Assembly: GCF_020510565.1 (NCBI RefSeq)
Contig: NZ_CP075189.1
Coordinates: 801,001-865,000 of the forward strand
Direction of reading: 5' to 3'
DNA length: 64,000 nt
DNA from: Ferribacterium limneticum
GTDB lineage: Bacteria; Pseudomonadota; Gammaproteobacteria; Burkholderiales; Rhodocyclaceae
A program made the translations under genes and the position numbers. The notes under the pieces were generated by a model. It saw only the letters and a program-made list of their open reading frames with translations. It did not search any database and was not told the DNA's origin. The first letter of the stretch is position 1. Each line of letters begins with the position of its first letter. Positions 9,151-17,461 of the stretch are shown here, in pieces.

Positions 9151-10033
9151 TTTTCGTGTCGATCAGGCTGCTGGATTGCGCCGCCTGTTGGGAGGTGGCC
9201 ACCAATTGCAGGTCGTCACTTTTGTCGCTGGATGTGACGGCGTTGGACGCAGTGTGGCCGTGGCAAATATCGGGGTGGCTCTTGGGCGGCTGGGAAAAGA
9301 GGTTCTGATCATAGATGAGCACGGGCCTGGTGACGATATTGCGTCTACTTTTGGAATGACTGCCAGGCACGATCTTCTCAATGTGGTTCAGCGTGAAATG
9401 CCTCTTTCTCAAGTCTTGCTTCAGCCGATGTTGGGGTTGCGGGTTCTGCCGGCGGCGCGGGCAGCGAGAAAATTGGGGCGATTGTCGTTGCCGCAGCAGC
9501 AGACTTTGCTTGATGCCATGTCCGGCCTGGAAAGGCCAATTGATGTAATCCTGGTCGACGCTAGCATGGCTCACCCAAATGGCTTTTCGCCATTTGGGCT
9601 GGTTTCTCAGGAGGCAGTAGTTGTGCTTTCAGGGAGCAGCGCCTCGATAACAGAGGCATATTCGCTAATCAAAAAAGTGAGCCATGCCTTTTCGCGGAAG
9701 CATTTCCGTATTCTGGTGAATAAGGTTCGTAGTCAGTCCGATGCGCGCTCAATTTTCGAGAATATTGCCCAGGTGGCAGCGCAACGCGGTGTTGCACGCC
9801 TCGATTACGCCGGTGCAATACCTCTCGATGAGGCATTGCGGCAGTCGGCGCAGCTATGTCGGCCAGTCTTAGTGCAGGCGCCTGACTCATTGGCGGCGGC
9901 AGCATTTCGGGATATAGCTTCGGATATGCTGTACTGGCAGCGCAGTGAATGCGAGGCAGGCGGTGTCGGTCAGTTCATGCAGCAACTGTTACACTTAAGC
10001 CAACGCTTAACTCCCAACGTACTACGAGCCTGA
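9143..10033 (+). CDS. flhG: MinD-like flagellar number regulator FlhG (FleN) with degenerate P-loop
   Basis: FlhG/FleN is a MinD/ParA-type ATPase that limits flagellar number, with FlhF as partner. The GTG at 9143 is chosen because a GGAGGCGG ribosome-binding site precedes it and the protein then begins with the family's DQAAGLRRLL motif; an ATG 30 bp upstream is open but inside flhF. At 296 residues the length is normal. The P-loop reads GCDGVGRS (30-37) where canonical members have GKGGVGKT: the signature lysine is Cys31 and the phosphate-binding lysine is Arg36. ATP hydrolysis may therefore be weak or absent. It overlaps fliA by one base. Confidence 0.88.
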   Translation: MADFRVDQAAGLRRLLGGGHQLQVVTFVAGCDGVGRSVAVANIGVALGRLGKEVLIIDEHGPGDDIASTFGMTARHDLLNVVQREMPLSQVLLQPMLGLRVLPAARAARKLGRLSLPQQQTLLDAMSGLERPIDVILVDASMAHPNGFSPFGLVSQEAVVVLSGSSASITEAYSLIKKVSHAFSRKHFRILVNKVRSQSDARSIFENIAQVAAQRGVARLDYAGAIPLDEALRQSAQLCRPVLVQAPDSLAAAAFRDIASDMLYWQRSECEAGGVGQFMQQLLHLSQRLTPNVLRA

Positions 10034-10785
10034 TGTATACCGCTGCCGGGCAGCCTGATAGGGACCAGTTGGTTCAGCGCTTCATGCCGCTGGTGAAGCG
10101 TATTGCCTATCATCTGATGGCGCGTCTTCCGCCTAGCGTACAGTTCGATGATCTCGTCCAGAATGGGATGCTAGGCTTGCTTGATGCTATAGATCGTTTC
10201 CAGGAAGGTTTTGGCGCTCAGTTTGAAACCTACGCAACACAACGAGTTCGCGGTGCCATGCTGGATGGATTACGGGAAAACGATTGGTTACCGCGTAATT
10301 TGCGTCGGGAGCTGCGTCGGATAGAAACGACAATCAACCAACTCGAGCACGAACAAGGCCGTGCGCCATCGGAAAAGGAACTCGCTGACGCCTTGGGTAT
10401 GTCGTTGACTGACTATCAGCGGACGCTGCAGGAGGCGCGTGGCCATCAGATTGTCTATTACGAAGATTTTTCAGGTTCGGGTGATGAGGATTTTCTAGAA
10501 CGGCACTTTACGGACAACGAGGCGGATCCAGTGAGTATCCTGGAAGATCGGGGTGTAAAGGAGCAGTTAGTTCAAGCTATTGGTTTACTGCCGGAGCGCG
10601 AAAAAATGATGATGGCGCTGTACTACGAGCAGGATCTAAATTTGAGGGAAATCGGCGAAGTTATGGGGGTCACTGAGTCGCGTGTTTGCCAGCTGCATAC
10701 CCAGGCCATCGCTCGACTGCGTAGCCGTATAGTCGGTGAAGTTCCTGCTGCAACGAAACGTCGCAAGGAGAAGGCTGGTGGATAA
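10033..10785 (+). CDS. fliA: Flagellar RNA polymerase sigma factor FliA (sigma-28)
   Basis: FliA directs RNA polymerase to late flagellar and chemotaxis promoters (TAAAGTTT-N11-GCCGATAA). The 250-residue product starts at the ATG overlapping the flhG stop (TGATG); a longer open frame exists upstream but has no sigma-like sequence. Region 2 is at about 10-80 (FDDLVQNGMLGLLDAIDRF), region 3 at about 85-165 and the region 4 helix-turn-helix at about 190-240 (LREIGEVMGVTESRVCQLH). Its inhibitor FlgM is encoded 2 kb downstream. Matching promoters are seen before flgM and, less exactly, before fliC and flgK. Confidence 0.96.
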   Translation: MYTAAGQPDRDQLVQRFMPLVKRIAYHLMARLPPSVQFDDLVQNGMLGLLDAIDRFQEGFGAQFETYATQRVRGAMLDGLRENDWLPRNLRRELRRIETTINQLEHEQGRAPSEKELADALGMSLTDYQRTLQEARGHQIVYYEDFSGSGDEDFLERHFTDNEADPVSILEDRGVKEQLVQAIGLLPEREKMMMALYYEQDLNLREIGEVMGVTESRVCQLHTQAIARLRSRIVGEVPAATKRRKEKAGG

Positions 10786-11518
10786 GATCAGCCTGGCCGG
10801 TCTCGCAATAAGTATCATTGCTATCATTGGTGGCCAATACCTTGAGGGAGGAAGTATCGGCTCGCTAGTTCAGCCAACAGCGCTGTTGATCGTGCTTGGA
10901 GGTACGTTGGGGGCGGTGTTGCTGCAGAGCCCAATCCATATTTTCAAGCGTGGAATGAAGATGGCAAAGTGGGTCTGGATTCCCCCAGTCATTGAGCAGA
11001 AGCGTCAGATAGAGCAAATTCTGAACTGGAGCCAAATGTCCCGCCGCGAGGGGTTGTTGGCCCTTGAAAACTATATTCCGGGTATAAAGGACGAGTTTGC
11101 TCGAAAGGGTTTGCAACTCTTGGTCGATGGTGCGGATCCGGAACGAATTCGGGAATTGCTGGAAGTCGAGATAGGCACCTTCGAAGATGAGTGGCGCCAG
11201 TCAGCGAAAATATGGGATGCAGCGGGAGGCTATTCTCCGACGATCGGCATCCTGGGGGCTGTAATGGGGCTGATCCATGTCATGGAAAACCTTTCCGATC
11301 CCACAAAGCTTGGTGGCGGCATAGCGGTCGCGTTTGTTGCGACGATCTATGGCGTTGGCTTGGCCAACCTTGTATATCTGCCTATTGCCGCCAAGCTAAA
11401 ATATTACGTGATGCGCATGGTTTCATCGCGTGAAATGCTTGTTGATGGTCTTGTTGGTATCGCTGTCGGTGATAATCCTCGGATCATCGAGGGGCGCCTG
11501 AAAGGCTATCTCCACTAA
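10778..11518 (+). CDS. motC: Flagellar motor stator protein MotC (MotA family)
   Basis: This inner-membrane proton channel subunit of the stator has 246 residues, the length of the Pseudomonas MotC class and shorter than enteric MotA (about 295). It has four hydrophobic segments (about 5-25, 30-50, 150-170, 180-200) and the charged cytoplasmic loop that contacts FliG. The GTG at 10778 is preferred: an AAGGAG site lies 7 bp before it and the next residues (DKISLAGLAI) match family N-termini. The gene overlaps the fliA end by 8 bp and touches motD as TAATG. Confidence 0.92.
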   Translation: MDKISLAGLAISIIAIIGGQYLEGGSIGSLVQPTALLIVLGGTLGAVLLQSPIHIFKRGMKMAKWVWIPPVIEQKRQIEQILNWSQMSRREGLLALENYIPGIKDEFARKGLQLLVDGADPERIRELLEVEIGTFEDEWRQSAKIWDAAGGYSPTIGILGAVMGLIHVMENLSDPTKLGGGIAVAFVATIYGVGLANLVYLPIAAKLKYYVMRMVSSREMLVDGLVGIAVGDNPRIIEGRLKGYLH

Positions 11519-12321
11519 TGGCCCGCAAGCGCCGTGAGGAGGAGCACGAGAACCACGAACGCTGGCTCGTTTCATACGCTGATTTTATTACCCTCTTATT
11601 TGCATTTTTTGTGGTCATGTACGCAGTTTCGTCGGTGAACGAGGGCAAATATAAGGTCCTGTCAAATTCGCTGACCAATGCATTTAAAAATAAAACCGGG
11701 GAGCCGGGCGGGCAGCCGATTGCTGTCATTCAAGGCGCGCTCCCTATGCCGCCACGGCCAGTAATCAAAGTAGACAAGGCGCCTGATACCGCCAAGAACG
11801 AAGTCAAAAAAGCCGAGCAACGGCAAAAGATGAAGAATGTGGCCGGCAACATTATGGATGCACTACAGCCTCTAGTTGCCGCGGGGAAAGTTCGGTTGCT
11901 CGAGACCAGTCGCGGGGTCACCATCGAAATTAACGATAGCGTACTTTTTTCTGCTGGACAGGCGCGTCTTCAACCAGCCTCGATTAGCGCCATGGGCGTA
12001 ATAGCGCAGGTGCTTGCGAGCACGGACTTTCCAATCACAATTGAGGGGCATACCGACAACGTTCCGATTGCTACGCCACAGTTTCCGTCCAACTGGGAGC
12101 TGTCCGCCATGCGTGCGACAACGGTACTCCGGCTTTTCAATGACGGAGGGGTCGGCGCGGAGCGATTAACGGCAATTGGGTATGGTGAAACCAGGCCGGT
12201 GGAGACAAACACAACGCCGGAGGGCCGAGCCAGGAACCGCCGCGTCAGTATCATGATTGACTCCAGCCGCCCGGAAGAGCCGACGGAAATCAACGAAGCG
12301 CCGAAGACGCCAATTAACTGA
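11518..12321 (+). CDS. motD: Flagellar motor stator protein MotD (MotB family)
   Basis: MotD anchors the stator to peptidoglycan and carries the proton-binding aspartate, here D22 in SYADFITLLFAFF, in the single membrane helix (about 17-40). A plug/linker follows (about 45-120), then an OmpA-type peptidoglycan-binding domain (about 130-250) with IEGHTDNVP and the NWELSAMRA signature. The 267-residue length and its position directly after motC and fliA fit the MotC/MotD pair of polar flagellates. A short perfect hairpin overlaps the stop codon but lacks a T-run. Confidence 0.93.
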   Translation: MARKRREEEHENHERWLVSYADFITLLFAFFVVMYAVSSVNEGKYKVLSNSLTNAFKNKTGEPGGQPIAVIQGALPMPPRPVIKVDKAPDTAKNEVKKAEQRQKMKNVAGNIMDALQPLVAAGKVRLLETSRGVTIEINDSVLFSAGQARLQPASISAMGVIAQVLASTDFPITIEGHTDNVPIATPQFPSNWELSAMRATTVLRLFNDGGVGAERLTAIGYGETRPVETNTTPEGRARNRRVSIMIDSSRPEEPTEINEAPKTPIN

Positions 12322-12339
12322 TCTGCTAGATCAGGTGGG

Positions 12340-12798
12340 TCAGGCCGAATCGATGATTCGACTGCCCGTACTTGGGGATGCCTGACCATTGCTGCTGTAC
12401 AACGATTGGTCGGCTTTGCCTTGCGTCAAGATGGAAAGTGCATCACTGGTCTTCTGGTGAAGCACATTAATCAGGCTTCCGTTTAACTCGTTTATGGCAC
12501 GCGCTTCACGCGCCGTTCCCAGCAAGCCCTTCCAAAGTTCAAGCGCCTCTATTTCCGATGGGTGAGCCGAAAACCATGCTTGCATATCGATAGTGGCTTC
12601 ATCGCTTGACGAAAGAGCGCGAGCCCGTTCGGCGCCAGCTAGATTCAGGCTGTCGACGAGCGAGAGCTTTTCTGTATTTATTTCTGCCAAGTCATCTGAT
12701 TTGCCCGTGCGCAGAATTTCCTGTTCGCGCAAGAGCGTATTTCGGAAGCGTACGACCAGTTCGGCCTCACGCTTCAACAGCTTCGCAACTATGGTCAT
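12340..12798 (-). CDS. flgN: FlgK/FlgL export chaperone FlgN
   Basis: FlgN is a small helical cytoplasmic chaperone for the hook-filament junction proteins FlgK and FlgL. The 152-residue product is nearly all helix-forming. A heptad-rich N-terminal half (LLKREAELVVRF, LLREQEIL) and a C-terminal amphipathic region are typical of the FlgN family. The ATG at 12798 shares a base with the flgM stop (TGATG); a TTG one codon earlier is less likely. It is co-transcribed with flgM from the sigma-28 promoter at 13112-13138. The gene ends convergently with motD, 18 bp apart. Confidence 0.88.
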   Translation of the reverse strand: MTIVAKLLKREAELVVRFRNTLLREQEILRTGKSDDLAEINTEKLSLVDSLNLAGAERARALSSSDEATIDMQAWFSAHPSEIEALELWKGLLGTAREARAINELNGSLINVLHQKTSDALSILTQGKADQSLYSSNGQASPSTGSRIIDSA

Positions 12799-13076
12799 CA
12801 AGCCTTGCGCTGGGAATCAAGCAGGTCACGAGCAGACTGAATCAAACCATCGGCAATTGCCTCTGGATTGATCTTGAAACGACCTTGCGCAATGGCATCC
12901 TTGATTTCCTGAATGCGCGCTGCATTGACCGGTGGCTTGTCGGTGCCTTGAAAGGTGCTCGCCAATTGGCTCAGACTCACCGATTCAGCGTTTGATGACG
13001 CTTCATTCGATGGGCGAGCTGCGGGACGGGAGGTGATCTGCGTCGTGGCAGGATTGTATGTGCTGTCGATTTTCAT
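12798..13076 (-). CDS. flgM: Anti-sigma-28 factor FlgM
   Basis: FlgM binds FliA and blocks late promoters until it is exported through the completed hook-basal body. The 92-residue product has a disordered Ser/Thr-rich N-terminal half, which serves as export signal, and a C-terminal FliA-binding region at about 50-90 (VNAARIQEIKDAIAQGRF and INPEAIADGLI), the classic FlgM pattern. It is preceded by a close sigma-28 promoter, consistent with feedback control, and is followed by overlapping flgN. Confidence 0.95.
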   Translation of the reverse strand: MKIDSTYNPATTQITSRPAARPSNEASSNAESVSLSQLASTFQGTDKPPVNAARIQEIKDAIAQGRFKINPEAIADGLIQSARDLLDSQRKA

Positions 13077-13111
13077 GATGTGGCTCGCAATACTTTTTGA
13101 TCTCAGACGGT

Positions 13112-13138
13112 ATATCGGCCGTCAACGCGGAAACTTTA
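13112..13138 (-). promoter_or_regulatory. Sigma-28 (FliA) promoter of flgM-flgN
   Basis: Read on the minus strand, TAAAGTTT (13131-13138) and GCCGATAT (13112-13119) are separated by exactly 11 bp. This matches the FliA consensus TAAAGTTT-N11-GCCGATAA at 15 of 16 positions. It lies in the 64-bp gap between the flgA stop and the flgM start, giving a leader of roughly 30 nt. Confidence 0.9.
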
Positions 13139-13140
13139 GC

Positions 13141-13818
13141 TCAAAAATCCATTTCTACACTGCCATCAGCACGCGCTGTGCCAGATATTGTCTGGCCAGA
13201 GTTCATGCGAATCTGCGCCGGCTGGCCAAGAGCGGCATTGTTGATCGCTTTGCCCTCGGCGCTGACTGAGAATCCGCTGCCTTTTGAGATGACCCTTACC
13301 GTCTGGCCTTGGCGAATCACGATCGGAGCCGCTAGCTGATCGAAACGTATAGGTTGGCCAGCGCCCAGCGAGTTGCGAAGTGTCTTGCCGACGACACCTG
13401 AGGAATCGCTGGCTACGCCGGACGGCAAGTGGGAGACGTCGCCACTGAGTGTGACCAGATCCGATTCGCGAATTACCTGACCGGCAATTAATGGTCGGCT
13501 GGTCGTGACATAGTTGCCGGCTACGGCAATTTGAGCCGGCACTAGAACGGTCCAGCTATTAGGTGCCAAGCAACGGACACCGATGTGGGTTCGTCCAACG
13601 ATTTTGCTGCCTTGTGGTGTAAATGCCTCAAGTGCTGAACACGGTGAAAGTTTGCTGGCATCGAGCTGCCCCATCGTGATCGTTGTTTTGCCGGGAAGAT
13701 TTTTCGTTTGCAGACGAATATGTTGTTCAGCCGTATCGAGAATGGTTGCTGAGTCTGCCGCAAGAGTGAGCAGGCTATGGGGGAGCAAGCAAAGCAGGGC
13801 AAGGAGACGCATTGGCAT
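13141..13818 (-). CDS. flgA: Flagellar P-ring assembly chaperone FlgA
   Basis: FlgA is a periplasmic chaperone for P-ring assembly by FlgI. The 225-residue protein has a Sec signal peptide at about 1-21 (MPMRLLALLCLLPHSLLTLA, cleavage near LAADS) and a C-terminal SAF/ChapFlgA domain at about 100-223 with RPLIAGQVIRESDL and VRVISKGSGFSVSAEGKA. It is divergent from flgB with a 95-bp gap and lies upstream of flgM. The usual flgA-flgM-flgN order is kept, but flgM has its own late promoter. Confidence 0.93.
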   Translation of the reverse strand: MPMRLLALLCLLPHSLLTLAADSATILDTAEQHIRLQTKNLPGKTTITMGQLDASKLSPCSALEAFTPQGSKIVGRTHIGVRCLAPNSWTVLVPAQIAVAGNYVTTSRPLIAGQVIRESDLVTLSGDVSHLPSGVASDSSGVVGKTLRNSLGAGQPIRFDQLAAPIVIRQGQTVRVISKGSGFSVSAEGKAINNAALGQPAQIRMNSGQTISGTARADGSVEMDF

Positions 13819-13866
13819 GGTTGCATTTTGCCCTATTGGGGCGTTTGCTGCGTATCAATTTCGCTG

Positions 13867-13882
13867 TGGCATGGAGTGTGCT
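13867..13882 (+). promoter_or_regulatory. Sigma-54 promoter of the flgB operon
   Basis: TGGCATG (-24) and GTGCT (-12) have the invariant GG (13868-13869) and GC (13880-13881) separated by 10 bp, as sigma-54 requires (consensus TGGCACG-N4-TTGCW). The predicted start, near 13893, is 20 bp before the flgB ATG. A sigma-54 activator of the FleR type is encoded at 37100-38449. Confidence 0.7.
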
Positions 13883-13892
13883 TTTTGTTCTT

Positions 13893-13913
13893 CAACAATT
13901 GTTGGAGGCCTCC
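13893..13913 (+). promoter_or_regulatory. Paired palindromes covering the flgB start site and ribosome-binding site
   Basis: CAACAATTGTTG (13893-13904) and GGAGGCCTCC (13904-13913) are two perfect palindromes sharing one base. The first begins at the predicted sigma-54 transcription start. The second contains the GGAGG ribosome-binding site and ends at the flgB ATG. They could be protein-binding or RNA-structure elements controlling translation; this role is inferred only. Confidence 0.45.
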
Positions 13914-14324
13914 ATGGCAAATATCGCGCAAAACTTCTCGGTTCTAAGTAAAGCTCTCGATTTGCGCACGCAGCGCCACCAGGTGTTGGCATCGAATATC
14001 GCCAATGCTGATACGCCGCATTTCAAGGCTCGCGATATTGATTTCAAGTCGGCCATGCAGAATGCGCTGACCGGACGCGCCGATACTGGTTCGTTGAGCA
14101 TGGCGATGACGTCCGGCGCCCATCAAGCCGGTAATGGAGTGAGTGGCCCCGGTTCCTTGCAATATCGCACCGAGACTCAGTCTGCCGTTGATGGCAACAC
14201 TGTCGATATGGATGTCGAGCGCGCTCAGATCACTGATAACGCCCTCCAGTACCAGATTCTCACCCAATTGATAAGTAACAAGTTCCAGGGCTTGCGTAGT
14301 GCTATGAGCTCGACTCAAAGCTAA
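13914..14324 (+). CDS. flgB: Flagellar proximal rod protein FlgB
   Basis: FlgB is a rod subunit just above the MS ring, exported by the flagellar type III system. The start at 13914 has a GGAGG site and gives the normal 136 residues; the frame is open further upstream but that part does not resemble FlgB. The rod/hook N-terminal motif RHQVLASNIANADTP is at about 20-35, and the C-terminal helix ends QILTQLISNKFQGLRSAM. It is the first gene of flgBCDEFGHIJKL and is followed 11 bp later by flgC. Confidence 0.96.
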   Translation: MANIAQNFSVLSKALDLRTQRHQVLASNIANADTPHFKARDIDFKSAMQNALTGRADTGSLSMAMTSGAHQAGNGVSGPGSLQYRTETQSAVDGNTVDMDVERAQITDNALQYQILTQLISNKFQGLRSAMSSTQS

Positions 14325-14335
14325 GGAGAGATTGA

Positions 14336-14746
14336 ATGAGCCTCTTTAACGTATTCCAGGTGTCCTCGAGCGCCATGACTGCGCAGTCGATGCGCCTCAA
14401 CGCAGTGGCCTCCAATCTGGCCAACGCGGACAGTATTGTGTCATCGGACGGGCAGCCTTACCGCGCCAAACAGGTGGTATTCGAGGCGACGCCGATGGGG
14501 GGCGTTGGTGATATTTCGAAGGGGGTGCGCGTGCGTCAAGTGGTCGATGATGCCTCTCCCCCTCGCGTCGTGTATGACCCCAAGAATCCGGCAGCTGATG
14601 AAAAAGGCTATGTCGCCTTCCCGAATGTCAATGTGGTCGAAGAAATGACCAACATGATTTCCGCCTCGCGCTCGTACCAAACGAATGTCGAGGTCATGAA
14701 TACTGCAAAGACCATGATGCTGCGCACGCTGCAGATCGGTCAATAA
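14336..14746 (+). CDS. flgC: Flagellar proximal rod protein FlgC
   Basis: This rod subunit of 136 residues has the shared rod-protein N-terminal motif (RLNAVASNLANADS, about 21-34) and the C-terminal motif VNVVEEMTNMISASRSYQTNVEV, both coiled-coil-forming segments of axial proteins. An AGGAGA site is 6 bp before the ATG. It is tightly spaced between flgB and flgD. Confidence 0.97.
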   Translation: MSLFNVFQVSSSAMTAQSMRLNAVASNLANADSIVSSDGQPYRAKQVVFEATPMGGVGDISKGVRVRQVVDDASPPRVVYDPKNPAADEKGYVAFPNVNVVEEMTNMISASRSYQTNVEVMNTAKTMMLRTLQIGQ

Positions 14747-14757
14747 GGAGACGCATC

Positions 14758-15429
14758 ATGAGCGGTGTTACAAGTACTCCCACGGTCAACTCGGTTTTAC
14801 AGCAACTTTCCGAAAGCAAGAGTTCGACGACAAGCACGGCTGACCAGCTGGGCGATCGCTTCCTGACCATGCTGGTTACCCAGATGCAGAACCAGGATCC
14901 GCTGAATCCGATGGACAACGCGGAAATCACCAGTCAGTTGGCACAGATCAATACCGTCAAGGGCATCGACAGCCTGAACACGACCATGCAGAAGCTGCTG
15001 ACCTCCTACAGCGACGCGCTCTCCATGCAGTCCTCATCGCTGGTCGGCAAAAATGTCCTTGCCGCCGGCAATTCTCTGCCGCTGGGCGACAACGGCGCGC
15101 TGGGCGGTGTGAAGCTGGATGGCGATGCAGACAAGGTCAGTATCGTGATCAGCGATGCAAATGGCGTCAAGGTGGCGCAGGAAGACCTGGGGGCGCAAAA
15201 GGCCGGCGTGATTAATTTTATCTGGGATGGCAACAATGCCGACGGAACCCGTTTGGCCAACGGAAGCTATCAGTTCTCTGTGCAAGCCACGCAAGGCAGC
15301 AATAAGGTGACGACGACTGCATTGGAGGTTGGCACGGTATCTGCTCTTGTAAGAGGACAGAACGGCTTCCAGCTTGAAATTCCGGGCACAGGCCTGGTTG
15401 ATTTCAGCGCAGTCGAACAGATTTTTTGA
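14758..15429 (+). CDS. flgD: Hook-capping protein FlgD
   Basis: FlgD forms the scaffold cap for hook growth and is later replaced by FlgK. The 223-residue protein has the N-terminal export and cap region, QLGDRFLTMLVTQMQNQDPLNPMDNAE (about 27-53), the diagnostic family motif. Residues about 95-210 form the FlgD-Ig/Tudor-like domains (IWDGNNADGTRLANGSYQF). It lies between flgC and flgE. Confidence 0.96.
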   Translation: MSGVTSTPTVNSVLQQLSESKSSTTSTADQLGDRFLTMLVTQMQNQDPLNPMDNAEITSQLAQINTVKGIDSLNTTMQKLLTSYSDALSMQSSSLVGKNVLAAGNSLPLGDNGALGGVKLDGDADKVSIVISDANGVKVAQEDLGAQKAGVINFIWDGNNADGTRLANGSYQFSVQATQGSNKVTTTALEVGTVSALVRGQNGFQLEIPGTGLVDFSAVEQIF

Positions 15430-15450
15430 GATTGAGTCAAGGAGCACATC

Positions 15451-16674
15451 ATGGCATTCCAACAAGGTTTGAGCGGTCTGGCTTCCTCTTCCAAGGCGCT
15501 GGACGTTGCCGGTAACAACATTGCCAACGCATCGACCGTCGGCTTCAAGTCGTCAGCCACCCATTTCGCCGACGTCTATGGCGCCTCACTTCAGGGGGGC
15601 GGCGGTTCGCAGATTGGTATTGGTAGCACGTTGAGTGGCGTTCTGCAGCAATATACGCAGGGCAACATTACCGCGACAAATAACCCGCTGGATATTGCCA
15701 TCAACGGTACTGGATTTTTTGGTTTGACCCAGAACGGCTCGGTCAGTTATTCGCGTAACGGCCAGTTCCACCTGGACAAGGATGGGTTCATCATCAATGA
15801 CCAGAACCGGAAACTCCTTGGCGTGCTCGCCGACGCCACTGGCAGCATTCCTCAGCAACCGCCGACCGATCAGCTTAAGGTTGATTTCGTTACGGGGACA
15901 CCGAATCCAACCAGTACGGCTGGCGTGACGGCCAATCTGGATTCTCGTCAGGCGCAACCGGCACAGGCCCCATTCGATCCGGCCGATCCAGACACCTACA
16001 ACAGTTCGACAGCCATGACGGTCTACGACTCGTTGGGTAACCCTCATACCCTGTCCTACTATTTTTTGAAGACGGCGACACCCAATCAGTGGACCTTGTA
16101 CACCCGCATGGATGGAAATGCGCCAACTGTGGCTGAAACGGCCGGTACGGTAACCTTCAATTCGTCGGGGGTCCTGACTTCTGCTGGTTCGATAAACAAG
16201 AGCTACGCCGTAACCACTGGCGCCGTAACACCACTGACTTTTGATATCGACGTCTCGAACATGACCCAGTTTGGCAGCCCGTTTGCCGTCAATGATCTGA
16301 CGCAAAATGGTTTTGCTCCGGGCAACCTTGCGGGCGTCAGTGTTTCCAAGGACGGTATCGTTCAAGCCCGCTACGACAACGGCCAGACGCGCGATATTGG
16401 TCAGGTTGCCTTGTTCAACTTCCGCAACCCGAATGGTCTTTCCTCGATCGGTAACAACCAGTGGTCGGAAACTGCCGACTCTGGGCAACCGACCCCGGGG
16501 AATCCGAATACCGGTATTTTCGGGGTGCTGCAAGCGTCGGCTGTCGAAGAGTCGAACGTCGACCTGACGGCCGAACTGGTCAATCTGATTGTCCAGCAGC
16601 GCAATTACCAGGCCAGCGCCCAGTCAATCAAGACGCAGGATCAGATTCTGCAGACCCTCGTGAATATCCGCTAA
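15451..16674 (+). CDS. flgE: Flagellar hook protein FlgE
   Basis: FlgE is the subunit of the flexible hook. The 407-residue protein has the axial N-terminal motif (NNIANASTVGFKSS, about 27-40), hook domains D1 and D2 in the middle (AMTVYDSLGNPH, the FlgE-specific D2 signature) and the C-terminal motif ESNVDLTAELVNLI followed by QRNYQASAQ. The length is ordinary for the family. A possible regulatory AAGGAG precedes the start. Confidence 0.97.
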   Translation: MAFQQGLSGLASSSKALDVAGNNIANASTVGFKSSATHFADVYGASLQGGGGSQIGIGSTLSGVLQQYTQGNITATNNPLDIAINGTGFFGLTQNGSVSYSRNGQFHLDKDGFIINDQNRKLLGVLADATGSIPQQPPTDQLKVDFVTGTPNPTSTAGVTANLDSRQAQPAQAPFDPADPDTYNSSTAMTVYDSLGNPHTLSYYFLKTATPNQWTLYTRMDGNAPTVAETAGTVTFNSSGVLTSAGSINKSYAVTTGAVTPLTFDIDVSNMTQFGSPFAVNDLTQNGFAPGNLAGVSVSKDGIVQARYDNGQTRDIGQVALFNFRNPNGLSSIGNNQWSETADSGQPTPGNPNTGIFGVLQASAVEESNVDLTAELVNLIVQQRNYQASAQSIKTQDQILQTLVNIR

Positions 16675-16705
16675 TTTCGATTTTTGACCTTTTTTCGAGT
16701 TCACC

Positions 16706-17449
16706 GTGGATCGCCTGATTTATACCGCCATGACCGGTGCCAAGCATGTCTTCATGCAGCAGGCCGGCACTGCCAACAACCTCGCCAATGCCAGCACGGT
16801 CGGTTTCAAGGCGCAGGAGCATCGTTTTCGGGCGGTGCCGATTCTGAGCGATGCCATGCCGACCCGGGCATTCGTGGTCGACGCATCCGTCAGCGATGTT
16901 TTCAGCGAAGGTCCGGTGATGTTTACCGGCCGCAACCTCGATGTTTCGGTTCAGGGACGTGGCTGGCTGGCTGTGCAAATGCCGGATGGCAGCGAGGCCT
17001 ATACCCGCGCCGGTAGTCTGGATGTCGATGTGACAGGGTTGCTGCAGACCAAGAGTGGTTACCCGGTGGCAGGCGACGGTGGGCCGATCAACGTGCCGCC
17101 TGATAACAATATTGAAATTGCCCCCGACGGGACGGTTTCCGTCGTGCCCAGTTTTGGCACGCCGAACAATTCCAATGCGATCGGGCGTCTGAAGTTGGTG
17201 AACCCCCCGGAGGCAGATCTTGTGCGTGGTGCCGACGGCCTGTTTCGCTTGCGCAGCGGCCAGCCCGCGGAGGCGGATGCAACGGTTCGCGTTGCTTCGG
17301 GCGCGCTGGAAGGCAGTAACGTCAATGTGACGGATGCGATGGTCAACCTGATCAGCCTCTCCCGGCAGTTCGAAATGCAGATCAAGATGCTGCAGACGGC
17401 AGATACCAATGCCCAGCGTGCCGATCAACTGCTTTCATTGAATTCCTGA
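16706..17449 (+). CDS. flgF: Flagellar proximal rod protein FlgF
   Basis: This rod protein of 247 residues starts MDRLIYTAMTGAK, with axial motif AGTANNLANASTVGFKAQ (about 21-38) and C-terminal motif GSNVNVTDAMVNLISLSRQFEMQ. It is shorter than FlgG, next to it, and lacks FlgG's distinctive N-terminus, which separates the two paralogues. Its position between flgE and flgG is the standard order. Confidence 0.95.
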   Translation: MDRLIYTAMTGAKHVFMQQAGTANNLANASTVGFKAQEHRFRAVPILSDAMPTRAFVVDASVSDVFSEGPVMFTGRNLDVSVQGRGWLAVQMPDGSEAYTRAGSLDVDVTGLLQTKSGYPVAGDGGPINVPPDNNIEIAPDGTVSVVPSFGTPNNSNAIGRLKLVNPPEADLVRGADGLFRLRSGQPAEADATVRVASGALEGSNVNVTDAMVNLISLSRQFEMQIKMLQTADTNAQRADQLLSLNS

Positions 17450-17461
17450 TAGGACCTAATC

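Noticed and set aside
12318..12334. Perfect hairpin CTGATC-TGCTA-GATCAG between motD and flgN
   Set aside because: The stem is short and there is no T-run on either strand, so it is not a convincing terminator.
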